Shown here in pieces: positions 1 through 9,302 of a DNA stretch of 64,000 nucleotides (position 1 is its first letter; the number at the start of each line of letters is the position of its first letter). Location: assembly GCF_900100435.1 (NCBI RefSeq), contig NZ_FNEX01000017.1, forward strand, positions 124,001-188,000, written 5' to 3'. The translations under genes and the position numbers were made by a program. This stretch comes from Pedobacter sp. ok626 (GTDB taxonomy: Bacteria; Bacteroidota; Bacteroidia; Sphingobacteriales; Sphingobacteriaceae). The notes under the pieces were generated by a model, which was given only the letters and a program-made list of their open reading frames with translations, had not been told where the DNA came from and ran no database searches.

Positions 1-1514
1 CCTATCCCTGGATCATCATCAAAAAAGAGCCTTTTCCGCGTTTGTACTGGACCCGAAAAATGATTAAGGATGGATCCACATATTTTGGCCCATACGCCTC
101 TGTAGGGATGATGCACACCATTCTTGACTTAATTAAGGAAACTTATCCCCTGCGGACTTGCAACTTGCCTCTGAATGCTAAAAACATCGATGATGGGAAG
201 TTTAAAGTATGTCTGGAATATCAAATAGGAAACTGTAAGGGACCTTGCCAGGCTTACCAAAGTGCGGCAGACTATGATTCTAATATTGAGGAGATCAAAG
301 ATATCCTCAATGGAAAAATAGGTAATGTCATCAAGGATGTAAATCAAATCATTAAAAAGGCCGTTGCCGATTTAAACTTTGAACTTGCCCATCAATACCA
401 GCGCAAATTGCTGGTACTGGAAAAATATCAAAGTAAGTCGACCGTTGTAAATAGCGCCATTACCAATATTGATGTGGTGAGTATTGCTTCGGATGAGCGT
501 TATGCTTTTGTAAATTACCTGAAAGTAATGAACGGTAGCATCATTCAAACCCAAACCATCGAGATCAAGAAGCGTTTGGACGAGACTGATGAAGAACTAT
601 TGACCATTGCCATTACCGAATTCCGTAGCCGATTTAACAGTACCTCAAAAGAAATCATCGTTCCTTTCGATATTACCTTGATCGATGAGAATCTTAAGTT
701 TACGGTTCCAAAATTGGGCGAAAAGAAAAAGCTACTCGAACTTTCGCAGAAAAATGTACTCTTCTTCAAAAAGGAGAAATTGAACCAGTACGAGAAGTTA
801 AACCCAGATTTGCGGACAGACAGGATCCTTACGCAAATGCAAAAAGATCTTGGGCTGACTAAACTGCCTAAACATATCGAATGCTTTGATAACTCCAACT
901 TCCAGGGCGCTTATCCAGTATCTGCGATTGTAGTGTTTAAAGATGCTAAACCCTCTAAAAAAGATTACAGACACTTTAATGTAAAAACGGTTGAAGGCCC
1001 CAACGATTTCGCTACAATGGAGGAAGCCGTTTACAGACGATATAAGCGCATGTTAGAAGAAGAGGACCCGCTACCTCAATTGATCATCATTGACGGTGGT
1101 AAGGGCCAGCTTTCGTCTGCTATGACGAGTTTAAAAAAACTAGGCATAGATAAAAAGGTAACTGTAATAGGAATTGCCAAACGACTGGAAGAATTATTCT
1201 TCCCGGGAGATCCATATCCGCTCTATCTGGATAAGAAATCTGAGACCTTAAAAGTCATTCAGCAATTGCGTGATGAGGCCCACCGCTTCGGTATTACCTT
1301 CCACAGAAAGAAGAGAGATCAGGGTACACTCAAAACAGAACTGGAGCAAATCCCAGGTATTGGAAAAACTACAGCGGATAGATTACTACAGCATTTCAAG
1401 TCTGTAAAAAAGATCAAAGAGGCAAAAGAAGCAGAATTGGAAAAGGTGCTGAATAAAGCGCAGCTTAAAGCCTTGCAGGATTACTTTGTTAAAAGTATAA
1501 CAAATAAAGATTAA
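1..1514 (+). CDS. uvrC: UvrABC excinuclease subunit C, 5'-truncated by window edge
   Basis: This is the nuclease subunit of nucleotide excision repair, which cuts on both sides of a lesion bound by UvrB. The frame is open from base 3, and the start codon and most of the GIY-YIG 3'-nuclease domain lie outside the window; only its end (KDGSTYFGPY) is seen. Next come four spaced cysteines (CNLPL ... VCLEYQIGNCKGPC), matching the cluster-binding cysteines of UvrC, and a UVR segment (DLNFELAHQYQRKLL) that contacts UvrB. The C-terminal RNase H-like 5'-nuclease shows its acidic and histidine residues in FDNSN, IIIDGGKGQL and RDEAHRFGITFHR. A helix-hairpin-helix DNA-binding motif ends the protein (IPGIGKTTADRLL). 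About 500 of the usual roughly 600 residues are present. Nothing looks broken; the truncation is only the window edge. Confidence 0.97.
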   Translation, partial: YPWIIIKKEPFPRLYWTRKMIKDGSTYFGPYASVGMMHTILDLIKETYPLRTCNLPLNAKNIDDGKFKVCLEYQIGNCKGPCQAYQSAADYDSNIEEIKDILNGKIGNVIKDVNQIIKKAVADLNFELAHQYQRKLLVLEKYQSKSTVVNSAITNIDVVSIASDERYAFVNYLKVMNGSIIQTQTIEIKKRLDETDEELLTIAITEFRSRFNSTSKEIIVPFDITLIDENLKFTVPKLGEKKKLLELSQKNVLFFKKEKLNQYEKLNPDLRTDRILTQMQKDLGLTKLPKHIECFDNSNFQGAYPVSAIVVFKDAKPSKKDYRHFNVKTVEGPNDFATMEEAVYRRYKRMLEEEDPLPQLIIIDGGKGQLSSAMTSLKKLGIDKKVTVIGIAKRLEELFFPGDPYPLYLDKKSETLKVIQQLRDEAHRFGITFHRKKRDQGTLKTELEQIPGIGKTTADRLLQHFKSVKKIKEAKEAELEKVLNKAQLKALQDYFVKSITNKD

Positions 1515-1596
1515 GACAGCATATCATAACGCGATTGTTGTCCCGAATTTATCGTAAAGGGGAAACGCGCTATTCTATTGTCCAATCACCAGATCT

Positions 1597-1619
1597 AAAA
1601 GAGGATGCCGGAAGTCCTC
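1597..1619 (-). terminator. Weak hairpin with U-run after PUL 1
   Basis: Read on the minus strand, GAGGA and TCCTC can pair across a 9-base loop and are followed by TTTT. It lies about 60 bases past the stop of the GH127-type gene, where the minus-strand PUL 1 transcript should end. The stem is only 5 bp, so this is a tentative call. Confidence 0.3.
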
Positions 1620-1680
1620 CTGTGTTAAACAATCTCTTCATTTATATTTCTTTTCATTGAGTAACAATTTGAATTGGTAT

Positions 1681-3582
1681 TTATTGATGAAATGATCCGT
1701 TGTTTTTTGGGTTAATTAATTGAGGCATCCATACTTCATAAAATGAGCTTTTATGCCCATTCCCGGCCGAAGCATAATCGCACAGAGATATTGCCACCGG
1801 TCCTGCCGGAGTTTCCGTATAGGATTCAGGAATAAATTCAGCCTCAAAATGCATAAAATATTCAGTCGGATTATCCGGTAATTTCTTAAGCAGGACATAC
1901 CCTTGCTGATCAGTTACGGGTTTTAAAACAGCTGCAAGCCCAATACCTTCAAATCTGGAATCCCGAGCCAACACAATCGGTCCGCGCATAATTGCAAAAC
2001 TCCGAACTCCGTTTCCACTTTCAATAAGCCGGCCACGCATATCCAATTCCAGTGAAATTTTATCGCCTCTTTTCCAAATGCGTTTTATCCTGGTCAGCCC
2101 CCCATTCTTAACATCAGCAACAGTCTCACCATTTACAGTTAACTTATTGACGTTACTCCATTCTGGGATTCTAATGCTAATTTCAAATGCTTCGGGTTTA
2201 TTGATATCCAGCTCTGCATTCATACTTCCCGACTTTGGATAATCGGTAGACTGAATAACTTTAAGTCTTTGGCCCAAGGGGCTTTCCAGCTGATAAGTCC
2301 CCCGAACAAAAAAGTTAATTTGTAAACCCTCTCTTCTACCCATTACGATATGAAATGGAAAATTAAACAGTCCCCTTGGCCCACTGGCCTCACAGCAATT
2401 CAAATTCATACCGCACTGTCCACTCCCAGGCAAACGCTGTCCGTTCAATGGTGTATACTTTGCCCAAGTCGATCCATTAACACTCATAGAACCTAAAATA
2501 GCATTGTAATAAGTCCTTTCTGCTTCATCAGCATATCGACTTTCACCCGTCAACCGTAACAATTGGTTATTTAGTTTAAGCCAGGTAACAGACACACAAG
2601 TCTCCTGATAATGATGTACCGGAAAATCCTGTACTTCTTTTCCGCCAAACCACATTTCTGTTGAAGCACCTGAACCAGCAATATTGATTTCTGTATTTCT
2701 AATATTTTCCCAGCTGTTTACAACCGCCTGCTTGTAACTATCATTACCCGTTAACCGATAAAGCTCAAGTAAGCCCTCATAGCAAGACATCATCTCATAA
2801 GCTTTTTGTCCTTGTTCTGCACTATACCAGTTTTTGGGTTTGGGGAAACGTTCACTTACGTTTATATTAGACTTGCTTAACAACTGTGGGCCATCAGGCC
2901 TTTCCCATTGTCTGACAATTTCTTTTGCAAAATTAAGATATTTCACATTATTGGTATATCGATATAGCAAACAAATAGGCTCAAGCACAGATGAGGCCGC
3001 CATCCCTTTGTAGTTACCTTTAGTCACAATAATACCGTCTTTTTTATTCAGATCACTTATTAAATTATCAGCAATGTGGCTTGCCCCATTAAGACTTTTT
3101 TCATCCTTGGTAAGGTCATAGTAGGAAAGTAAACCCAGCATGCAATACTTCCTGCCCCAAATATCCCATTGCTCCAAACGATGAGACATTGCATAGTTGC
3201 CAATATAGCCGTCAGGTGTTTGCGTAGCAAGTAACCCCCTGACGGCTTTCTCCAATACCTGCTTAAGTTGAACTGAAGGATGATACTTATACGCAAGCAC
3301 AGCCGATGTAAACCACTTGCCCCAAAACTCACTTTGCCACATCTGGGTTTCCTTCCTATTTTCAACTTTAAATGGCTCGATAAGCTTGTCCACATCCTGA
3401 ACCAGAATACGATTGGCAATAGACTCTTCCAATTTACCACCTAAATATCCGGTTAAATGCATCCCCGATGAAGGTTCAAGCACATCAGATACCGACACTC
3501 TACCTTTATTTTGCGCTAATAATTTACCATACGCCATGGTAAAAGACAATAGCGTAACCAACACTATGTTTCTGTTTATCAT
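1681..3582 (-). CDS. GH127-type secreted glycosidase (probable beta-L-arabinofuranosidase)
   Basis: Probable exo-glycosidase of the DUF1680/GH127 group, acting in the periplasm on oligosaccharides imported by the neighbouring SusCD pair. The ATG at 3582 is chosen because AAAAGGG stands just before it and a signal peptide (hydrophobic core, cut near LLAQ) begins there; a TTG 24 bases upstream is the alternative. Of 633 residues, Glu327 and Cys329 (in HHYQETC) and Cys396-Cys397 (in NLNCCEASGPRG) match the Glu-Cys-Cys-Cys zinc/nucleophile set known for GH127, with Glu309 as candidate acid. The rest fits an (alpha/alpha)6 barrel followed by beta-domains. It is the last gene of PUL 1, 59 bases after the SGNH fusion gene. 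GH127 members are not all arabinofuranosidases, so the substrate is inferred. Confidence 0.85.
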   Translation of the reverse strand: MINRNIVLVTLLSFTMAYGKLLAQNKGRVSVSDVLEPSSGMHLTGYLGGKLEESIANRILVQDVDKLIEPFKVENRKETQMWQSEFWGKWFTSAVLAYKYHPSVQLKQVLEKAVRGLLATQTPDGYIGNYAMSHRLEQWDIWGRKYCMLGLLSYYDLTKDEKSLNGASHIADNLISDLNKKDGIIVTKGNYKGMAASSVLEPICLLYRYTNNVKYLNFAKEIVRQWERPDGPQLLSKSNINVSERFPKPKNWYSAEQGQKAYEMMSCYEGLLELYRLTGNDSYKQAVVNSWENIRNTEINIAGSGASTEMWFGGKEVQDFPVHHYQETCVSVTWLKLNNQLLRLTGESRYADEAERTYYNAILGSMSVNGSTWAKYTPLNGQRLPGSGQCGMNLNCCEASGPRGLFNFPFHIVMGRREGLQINFFVRGTYQLESPLGQRLKVIQSTDYPKSGSMNAELDINKPEAFEISIRIPEWSNVNKLTVNGETVADVKNGGLTRIKRIWKRGDKISLELDMRGRLIESGNGVRSFAIMRGPIVLARDSRFEGIGLAAVLKPVTDQQGYVLLKKLPDNPTEYFMHFEAEFIPESYTETPAGPVAISLCDYASAGNGHKSSFYEVWMPQLINPKNNGSFHQ

Positions 3583-3641
3583 AAAATACCCTTTTATAGT
3601 TGTCAACTACTTGCTCAACCAACCAATGATCCACCAGTTTA

Positions 3642-5333
3642 TTACTTTAAACCGTTTTTAACTCCTGTTAACAAAGACTTTTTCAATGGCTTTGAGGGAG
3701 TCAACCAGGCACCTTCACCATATTCATTCCAGGCATACACCAATGCAAACCTTTCTTTTGTTATTTCATCAGGATTATCGTCCATAAATTTCCTAACTGC
3801 TTTAATTGACGATTCAACAGACTTTTCCGAATACCCCGTATAACCCGGAGAGTTTTTATATTGAATTGGCCATGGTCTTGGGTCCCAGTTCGTAGTAATT
3901 GTAGGTATGATAGGTAATGGAGATTTCCTAAGTGCATTCCAAACCCATACACTCCCACTTTCCAGTCTTTCTATGGGCACACTAGGCTGATTCTTCTCGT
4001 AACCAAATTCATGATAATTATAACCTGTAGCAATATCAAAACCACATTCGGCAACCATCTGAAAGGCCTTACTGTCAGGATTCTGACAAATAGCAACGGT
4101 AACTCCTGGCAATCCATTTTCTTTTGCCATCGCTCTTAGTTCTTTCAATGCAGCACTAACCTTTTCACCCGATCCAAAACTTTTAATCAAGCTTGGAGCA
4201 CTGAAAAAAGTTAACAATGGTGAACCCTCAACTTTAACATATTGAGGGTTTTTGAAAAGGTTTATCCAGTATTTACACAGGTAGTTCCAATTTTGCGGAC
4301 CAATAATGTAATTGTCATGATTTGCAACAAGGAGATTAAACTTTAACTTCTCCTTATTTTTTGCATTTAGGTAGAAAGATAATGCCCTGTTTCTGGGATT
4401 ATCCTTAAACTCTCCGATCGTGGTGAAGTACCAGCAAAAGCTAAAAAATGAAAGTCCAGAATTAGCGGCAAGGTCTATCTGATCTTCAATAACATCTTGC
4501 TTGCTGGTTACCCAGCCCCAAATTGGTTTACGTTCTGGAAAGTCATTAGCCAATTCGGGGGTAAGATGCGGTGTTAAACCTGCCCATCCATCAAAATAGT
4601 AAGCGCCAAGAATAACTGAAGAGCTTCGATTTTCCTTATATAATGCCTCCCAAATTTTTTGAGCGATTGCTTTCATTCCTTTATCTGAAGGGTGCATGGC
4701 AACTCCTTTATGTTCAAATTTACCAAATGCCATATTAGTCGAATCTTTTGATAGCGCGCTCAGATCCACAAATTGATCACCTCGTGCTTCGCTTACTGAT
4801 TTAATTTCACTTGCAACAGCCTCCTTTTTCCAAAAAGAACAGGCATTAAGGATTTTAGCCTTTGGATTATCCGCAATAAGATAAGAGATGAGACCAGCAT
4901 AGTACTTTTTAAAGTCATTCGCCTTCATCGTGCCAGGTTCTACGTTCTCGCCAAGTCTAAGGATAATTAGGTCCGGCTTTGATTGTTTTAGATCATCCAA
5001 TTGCGATAGATTATAATTCCAGTATCCCTTTTCAAAATCGTTTATATTTCTAAAACGAACAACGGCATTAGGCTCAATAGCCTGAAATTTCTTAATCAAT
5101 AGATGCACATAATCACTATCTCTGACCGAAGCAGCCATTCCCCAATCACCGGACCAGCCTATATCGCGTTTAGGTCCATGCCTGGTAATACTGTTACCCA
5201 GAATTAACACATTTTTGTATTTTGTAACCAAATCTCCCGTAGCTTTGGCAGCACTACAAGAGAAAAAAACACCAAACACAAGTACAAACAAGATAGGAAG
5301 CAACCCAAGTTGCCATTTGAATTTTATTTTCAT
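3642..5333 (-). CDS. Lipoprotein: SGNH esterase-like domain fused to GH99/WbsX-like domain
   Basis: The 563-residue protein begins with a lipoprotein signal (lipobox VFFSC, Cys26). Residues about 38-230 look like an SGNH/GDSL esterase: VLILGNSITRHG resembles block I with the serine nucleophile, and HKGVAMHPSDKG carries the late histidine. From about residue 238 to the end the sequence resembles the GH99-like family annotated as WbsX: an ILGAYYFDGW start, FFSFCWYF in the middle and WNEYGEGAWLTP near the C-terminus (536-547), where the family has its acidic residues. This suggests one membrane-anchored protein that both removes ester groups and cuts glycosidic bonds. It is the second-last gene of the locus, with spacers of about 60 bases on each side. 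The activity of each half is inferred; the second domain is often misnamed glycosyltransferase in databases. Confidence 0.7.
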   Translation of the reverse strand: MKIKFKWQLGLLPILFVLVFGVFFSCSAAKATGDLVTKYKNVLILGNSITRHGPKRDIGWSGDWGMAASVRDSDYVHLLIKKFQAIEPNAVVRFRNINDFEKGYWNYNLSQLDDLKQSKPDLIILRLGENVEPGTMKANDFKKYYAGLISYLIADNPKAKILNACSFWKKEAVASEIKSVSEARGDQFVDLSALSKDSTNMAFGKFEHKGVAMHPSDKGMKAIAQKIWEALYKENRSSSVILGAYYFDGWAGLTPHLTPELANDFPERKPIWGWVTSKQDVIEDQIDLAANSGLSFFSFCWYFTTIGEFKDNPRNRALSFYLNAKNKEKLKFNLLVANHDNYIIGPQNWNYLCKYWINLFKNPQYVKVEGSPLLTFFSAPSLIKSFGSGEKVSAALKELRAMAKENGLPGVTVAICQNPDSKAFQMVAECGFDIATGYNYHEFGYEKNQPSVPIERLESGSVWVWNALRKSPLPIIPTITTNWDPRPWPIQYKNSPGYTGYSEKSVESSIKAVRKFMDDNPDEITKERFALVYAWNEYGEGAWLTPSKPLKKSLLTGVKNGLK

Positions 5334-5348
5334 GTCTAAATAATTTAT

Positions 5349-5368
5349 GTTGACTACTTAAAGTCAAC
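5349..5368 (-). other. Intercistronic hairpin before SGNH fusion gene
   Basis: GTTGACT pairs perfectly with AGTCAAC across a 6-base loop, 15 bases before the start codon at 5333 in the 65-base gap. It has no U-run, so it is more likely an RNA-processing or stability element than a terminator. It may be chance. Confidence 0.35.
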
Positions 5369-5398
5369 GGGTTAATAATGTTATTAATAATATTTAAC

Positions 5399-7807
5399 TT
5401 ATTTTTCTAACCAGGCAAAAGCACACCATAAAACAGGGGCCTGGCCATGAAAATCACCTGTTATCCTTTTGCGATCCAGATAGTACTGCCGGTTATTTTC
5501 CTTATTTGTCCCTTCACATACCTCCTTAACATCGCCCTTTTCATTGATTTGATCAACGAGGCCTCTCCATCCTTTTTTTGCCGCGACTAAGTATTTTGGA
5601 TCTTTTAACCATCCGTTTTTTGCACCAACAATCATCGCATAAGTAAACATCCCAGTACTGGAAGACTCCACCCACGAACCACTATCGTCGATCAGCTGTC
5701 TCCACATACCACCATCAGACTGGTATTTAAGTAAAGATTTCATCATGGTTAGATAACCTTTTAAAATAAAAGGTCGGTCAGGATTATTCAGCGGCAATGA
5801 TTTTAACATCTCTGTCATACCTGCAGCCATCCAGCCATTGCCTCTTCCCCAATAAAAAGGCACATCTGGAGCATGATAAAATAAGCCATTAGGCTTTTGA
5901 AGCTCTTTCAAATAAAACACCATCTCCTTTGCAGCACGATTAATGTATACCACATTTCCTGTAGCTCTATAGGCCTGAACCTGCAGCAGGGTAATCATAT
6001 ACATATCATCAATCCATAACCTGGTATGCCAGGAATGTCCTTGTTCCACGAAGTTTTTAAGCGAATCGGTCAACTTTGCCCCTAACGGCACAGTCCATTG
6101 GTTATCAGCATAAAGTTTACCTGTATTAAGATACCTATCATCCTTTGTCTGACGGTATACTTCTAATGGCAAAGCACCAAATACAGAATGATCCACATTG
6201 TCGTGCAAAGGCATTAGTTTTTTATCTGCTCCAAAAAAAGAAGCATAACGTTGAACCAGTTTGGTTGTTTTTTGAGGGTTCTTACTAACCTCAGCAAATT
6301 TCAATGCCCCATACCAGGTACAAACTTCCGAGTAGGCGATGGTCGGACCATATAACACATGAGCGGATTCAATAAACCTATCGGTCACTTTATGGCCAAC
6401 ACTAAGCGGATCATATCCAGCTGAAAACTGTGGGATTATTTTATTTGAAGGCTTCCATTCCAGAACAGAAATAATTTGGGATGCCACCGAAACTTTCCCG
6501 TCATTATCCTTCTGTTCAACCTTTTGCAAGAACAGATTGAGAATCCCCTTACTTTCCAAAAGTTCCGAATCATAAGTCGGCTCCCACAAGCCCACTCCTT
6601 TAGTGGTCAAATCCAAGCAGTCCCATCGCGGGTTTTCGATGTCCTGGCAAATAGCAATTGACACCTTATTATCCCTTTCTTCATCCCTAAACACAACCCC
6701 CACAGAAACATGCTGTTTGTCTTTCCAGGTAATTACCTGAGGTCTGGAAATAGGAATCCCTTTTGTCCCGCCACCATTAAGCGAGAAATTACGCCGTCTA
6801 AAGCCAAGATCCAGACTTACCCACTGATGATTTTTAAGATATATCAGGTGATATTGGGGCGCTATATCTCCATTTTCTTTCCAGTAAGTTGAAATGTATG
6901 GTGTACCTGCATCATCTATACTCATTGAAGTCTGATTGATCAATTCGCTATTTTGCGGAATACGTTTAATATACTCGGCAGTTGATTGCTTAATAGGGAG
7001 CACATACTTTTCATTGTTTGATTTAGTCCATGTTACGCCTCCATCTGAAGATTTGGCATAGCAGATATCATGATTAGACGACGCGTTTGGTGTTTCCCGC
7101 CAGGTCCAGGATAAATGAATAACCCCCGACTTACTTATTGCAATTTGCCAATATGGATTTCTTAAATTCTCACCGTCAATAAATGCATGCTGCACTTGAG
7201 TCCATTTTTTTGTTTTTAACGCATAGCGATTCATGATTACATTTCCATTTCCCGATTCTCCATCCCGAAAGAAAAACAACAAATCGCCATTAGGAAGTTT
7301 GTAAAACTCCGGGTAAGTAACCTTATCTTCATGTATGCCGGTCATACTGATTTTATTAGATAGCTTAAGCGCGCCTGGTGCTACACTTTTGCAATAATTT
7401 AGCGCGGTAAGATGTTTTCCGTAACTATGGTGATCCCAGGAAAGATGTAAATATCCATCCCCATCAACCATAATACTGATAGAGTTATGTGCATCGTTTA
7501 CATCTCCCTTGTATTGAGTTCTCACAATTTCCCATACCGAAGTGTTCAACTTTCGTTTTGCTAAAACAACATAATGGGCACTATCGTAATAAGCGGCATA
7601 CTGTCTATCTTTAAAAGTAACCAATGAGTTTTTACGGTATGGGACTACATTAATAGAGTTGTTTGCCCAGCCTTTAGCAATCGGAGTAATTGTTATTGCC
7701 GATTTATTTTGAGGTGCGATCTGCCTTTTAGTTTGACTCAACGATAGTGTGCTTATGAAAATAAAACACAGGCAGGCGAAAGCAGTATATAAAAATATTT
7801 TATACAT
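5399..7807 (-). CDS. BNR_4 beta-propeller (polysaccharide-lyase-like) fused to GH105 unsaturated uronyl hydrolase
   Basis: This 802-residue protein has an N-terminal signal peptide (cut near SLSQ). Residues about 40-440 resemble BNR_4-type seven-bladed propellers, the fold of ulvan lyases (PL24/PL25) and other lyases acting near uronate: HLSWDHHSYG (121-130), VTYPEFY (163-169), RDGESGNGN (181-189), NPYWQ (217-221) and HLSWTWRETP (231-240). Residues about 450-802 are GH105-like, an (alpha/alpha)6 barrel: WIDDMYM near 595-601 carries the family aspartate, followed by WGRGNGW near 652 and GDFHGQAPVLWC at the end. A lyase leaves a 4,5-unsaturated uronate at the new end and GH105 enzymes hydrate and release exactly that residue, so the two halves would act in sequence. 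It lies directly downstream of susD. The lyase activity is inferred; the propeller might only bind glycans. Confidence 0.8.
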   Translation of the reverse strand: MYKIFLYTAFACLCFIFISTLSLSQTKRQIAPQNKSAITITPIAKGWANNSINVVPYRKNSLVTFKDRQYAAYYDSAHYVVLAKRKLNTSVWEIVRTQYKGDVNDAHNSISIMVDGDGYLHLSWDHHSYGKHLTALNYCKSVAPGALKLSNKISMTGIHEDKVTYPEFYKLPNGDLLFFFRDGESGNGNVIMNRYALKTKKWTQVQHAFIDGENLRNPYWQIAISKSGVIHLSWTWRETPNASSNHDICYAKSSDGGVTWTKSNNEKYVLPIKQSTAEYIKRIPQNSELINQTSMSIDDAGTPYISTYWKENGDIAPQYHLIYLKNHQWVSLDLGFRRRNFSLNGGGTKGIPISRPQVITWKDKQHVSVGVVFRDEERDNKVSIAICQDIENPRWDCLDLTTKGVGLWEPTYDSELLESKGILNLFLQKVEQKDNDGKVSVASQIISVLEWKPSNKIIPQFSAGYDPLSVGHKVTDRFIESAHVLYGPTIAYSEVCTWYGALKFAEVSKNPQKTTKLVQRYASFFGADKKLMPLHDNVDHSVFGALPLEVYRQTKDDRYLNTGKLYADNQWTVPLGAKLTDSLKNFVEQGHSWHTRLWIDDMYMITLLQVQAYRATGNVVYINRAAKEMVFYLKELQKPNGLFYHAPDVPFYWGRGNGWMAAGMTEMLKSLPLNNPDRPFILKGYLTMMKSLLKYQSDGGMWRQLIDDSGSWVESSSTGMFTYAMIVGAKNGWLKDPKYLVAAKKGWRGLVDQINEKGDVKEVCEGTNKENNRQYYLDRKRITGDFHGQAPVLWCAFAWLEK

Positions 7808-7847
7808 CTATTAGGTTATTAAGTATCAATAATTCCTCAACCAGCGT

Positions 7848-9284
7848 CTAATACCCCGGATTCTGGCTTAAATTTGGATTTAAACTTCGCTCTCTTGTTG
7901 GAATGGGAAAGAGGCTCATCTCAGGAACAATATTGGCAAAAGCACCGCTTGTTGGTGGATAATTTGTCTTAAAAGCCTCCATTACTGGGATGAAAATATT
8001 CCAACGAATAAGGTCAAACCATCTTTCGCCCTCAAAACACAATTCTATGCGCCTATCTTTCTGTATTGCGATTCTTGCATCAACCTTAGTCAGATTTAAT
8101 TTTGGGGTTAATCCGGCCCTCGTCCTTACTTTATTCAATTGAATTAAAGCTTCAGGAGTACGATTATTTTCATTTAATGCTTCCGCATACATCAAAATCA
8201 CATCGCCCCAACGCAATACAGGCCAGTCATTATCACCTTCACTTCCTGAGGGAACTGTTGAATAAATTAGTTTTTTAGCATAATAATAAACTGTTGATCC
8301 AGAAGAAAATGCACCTATAGACACGTTAAAGCGAAGATCTCCAGGTTCAAACGAATTGTAAAGATCCTTTGATCCCAGGTTCAAACTCGTAGCTGTAACA
8401 CCAATAATGGTAGTACCAGACAATTGTGGTACAAACCCACTTGCAAAGGTATTTCCTTCACTAAAACCACCAGTCAAATATTGAATTGAAAAAATAATTT
8501 CAGCATTATTATCACGTCCCAAACCAAATACCTGATCATAACTAATGAGGGGGCTAGGTGCCGAAGGAATAATCTCTGCCAATTTTGATTCAGCTTCCGG
8601 AAACTTGTTTTCAAATAGATAGACCTTTCCAAGAAGCGCCTTAGCAGCAATACTCGTGACCCTTCCAACATTAACACCTGTATAGCTTGAAGGTAATACC
8701 GACCCAGCCACAGTCAGATCTGCTTCTATCTGAGCATACACTTCGGCCACCGGGGCACGATCGTAACTATATGCCTGACTTTCGGAAGTAATTTCATTAA
8801 GTACCAATGGGACCCCACCAAACATGCGGACCAGATTAAAATACATTAGTGCACGTAAAAATTTTGCCTGACCTATATAGCTATTCCGGTTAGCTTCCGT
8901 CATAGGTACTGGACCGATATGATCCAATACCAGGTTACAATAAGCGATACTGGTGTAGTATCTGGCCCATGCAGCTTGTATATTGGTCGAAGAAGCTATC
9001 CAGCTTAATTTATCCTGCTCTCCCCAGGCGGCTTCAGTTTCCCCAACAGTCTGGGTATTATCCGATGGCAATTCGGCAAATGCCCATTGATTGTTATAAA
9101 CAGGTCTTAAACTGTTATAGGCACCAGTTAAGGCATTTTTTATGTCTATTTCCGATGCGTAATAAGTCGATACCGGAACTAAGCCTTGTGGAATGATGTC
9201 AACAAATGATTTCTTACACGATAGGATCGAGAAGAGCATTAAGGCAACTATAAGTATGCCCAACTTATATTTTATATTTTTCAT
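7848..9284 (-). CDS. SusD/RagB family outer-membrane lipoprotein (PUL 1)
   Basis: This is the surface glycan-binding lid of a SusCD importer. The ATG at 9284 (MKNIKYKLG...) is preferred over a TTG six bases upstream. The lipobox ILSC is followed by KKSFVDIIPQG, typical for SusD. The TPR-like core includes QAKFLRALMYFNLVRMFGGVPLV, and the SusD C-terminal block (RIELCFEGERWFDLIRW ... PIPTRE) ends in the common NPNLSQNPGY tail. Length (478 aa) is normal. It starts 12 bases after the susC stop, so the two are co-transcribed. Confidence 0.97.
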   Translation of the reverse strand: MKNIKYKLGILIVALMLFSILSCKKSFVDIIPQGLVPVSTYYASEIDIKNALTGAYNSLRPVYNNQWAFAELPSDNTQTVGETEAAWGEQDKLSWIASSTNIQAAWARYYTSIAYCNLVLDHIGPVPMTEANRNSYIGQAKFLRALMYFNLVRMFGGVPLVLNEITSESQAYSYDRAPVAEVYAQIEADLTVAGSVLPSSYTGVNVGRVTSIAAKALLGKVYLFENKFPEAESKLAEIIPSAPSPLISYDQVFGLGRDNNAEIIFSIQYLTGGFSEGNTFASGFVPQLSGTTIIGVTATSLNLGSKDLYNSFEPGDLRFNVSIGAFSSGSTVYYYAKKLIYSTVPSGSEGDNDWPVLRWGDVILMYAEALNENNRTPEALIQLNKVRTRAGLTPKLNLTKVDARIAIQKDRRIELCFEGERWFDLIRWNIFIPVMEAFKTNYPPTSGAFANIVPEMSLFPIPTRERSLNPNLSQNPGY

Positions 9285-9302
9285 TTTCAATCTGATTAAT
9301 GG

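Noticed and set aside
545..898. Antisense open frame of 117 codons inside uvrC
   Set aside because: It is the reverse of a well-conserved uvrC region, has low-complexity Ser/Phe composition and no start context.
1515..1680. Search for tRNA or other RNA genes in gaps
   Set aside because: No cloverleaf, T-loop GTTCRANNC or conserved RNA motif was seen in this or the other intergenic regions read by eye.
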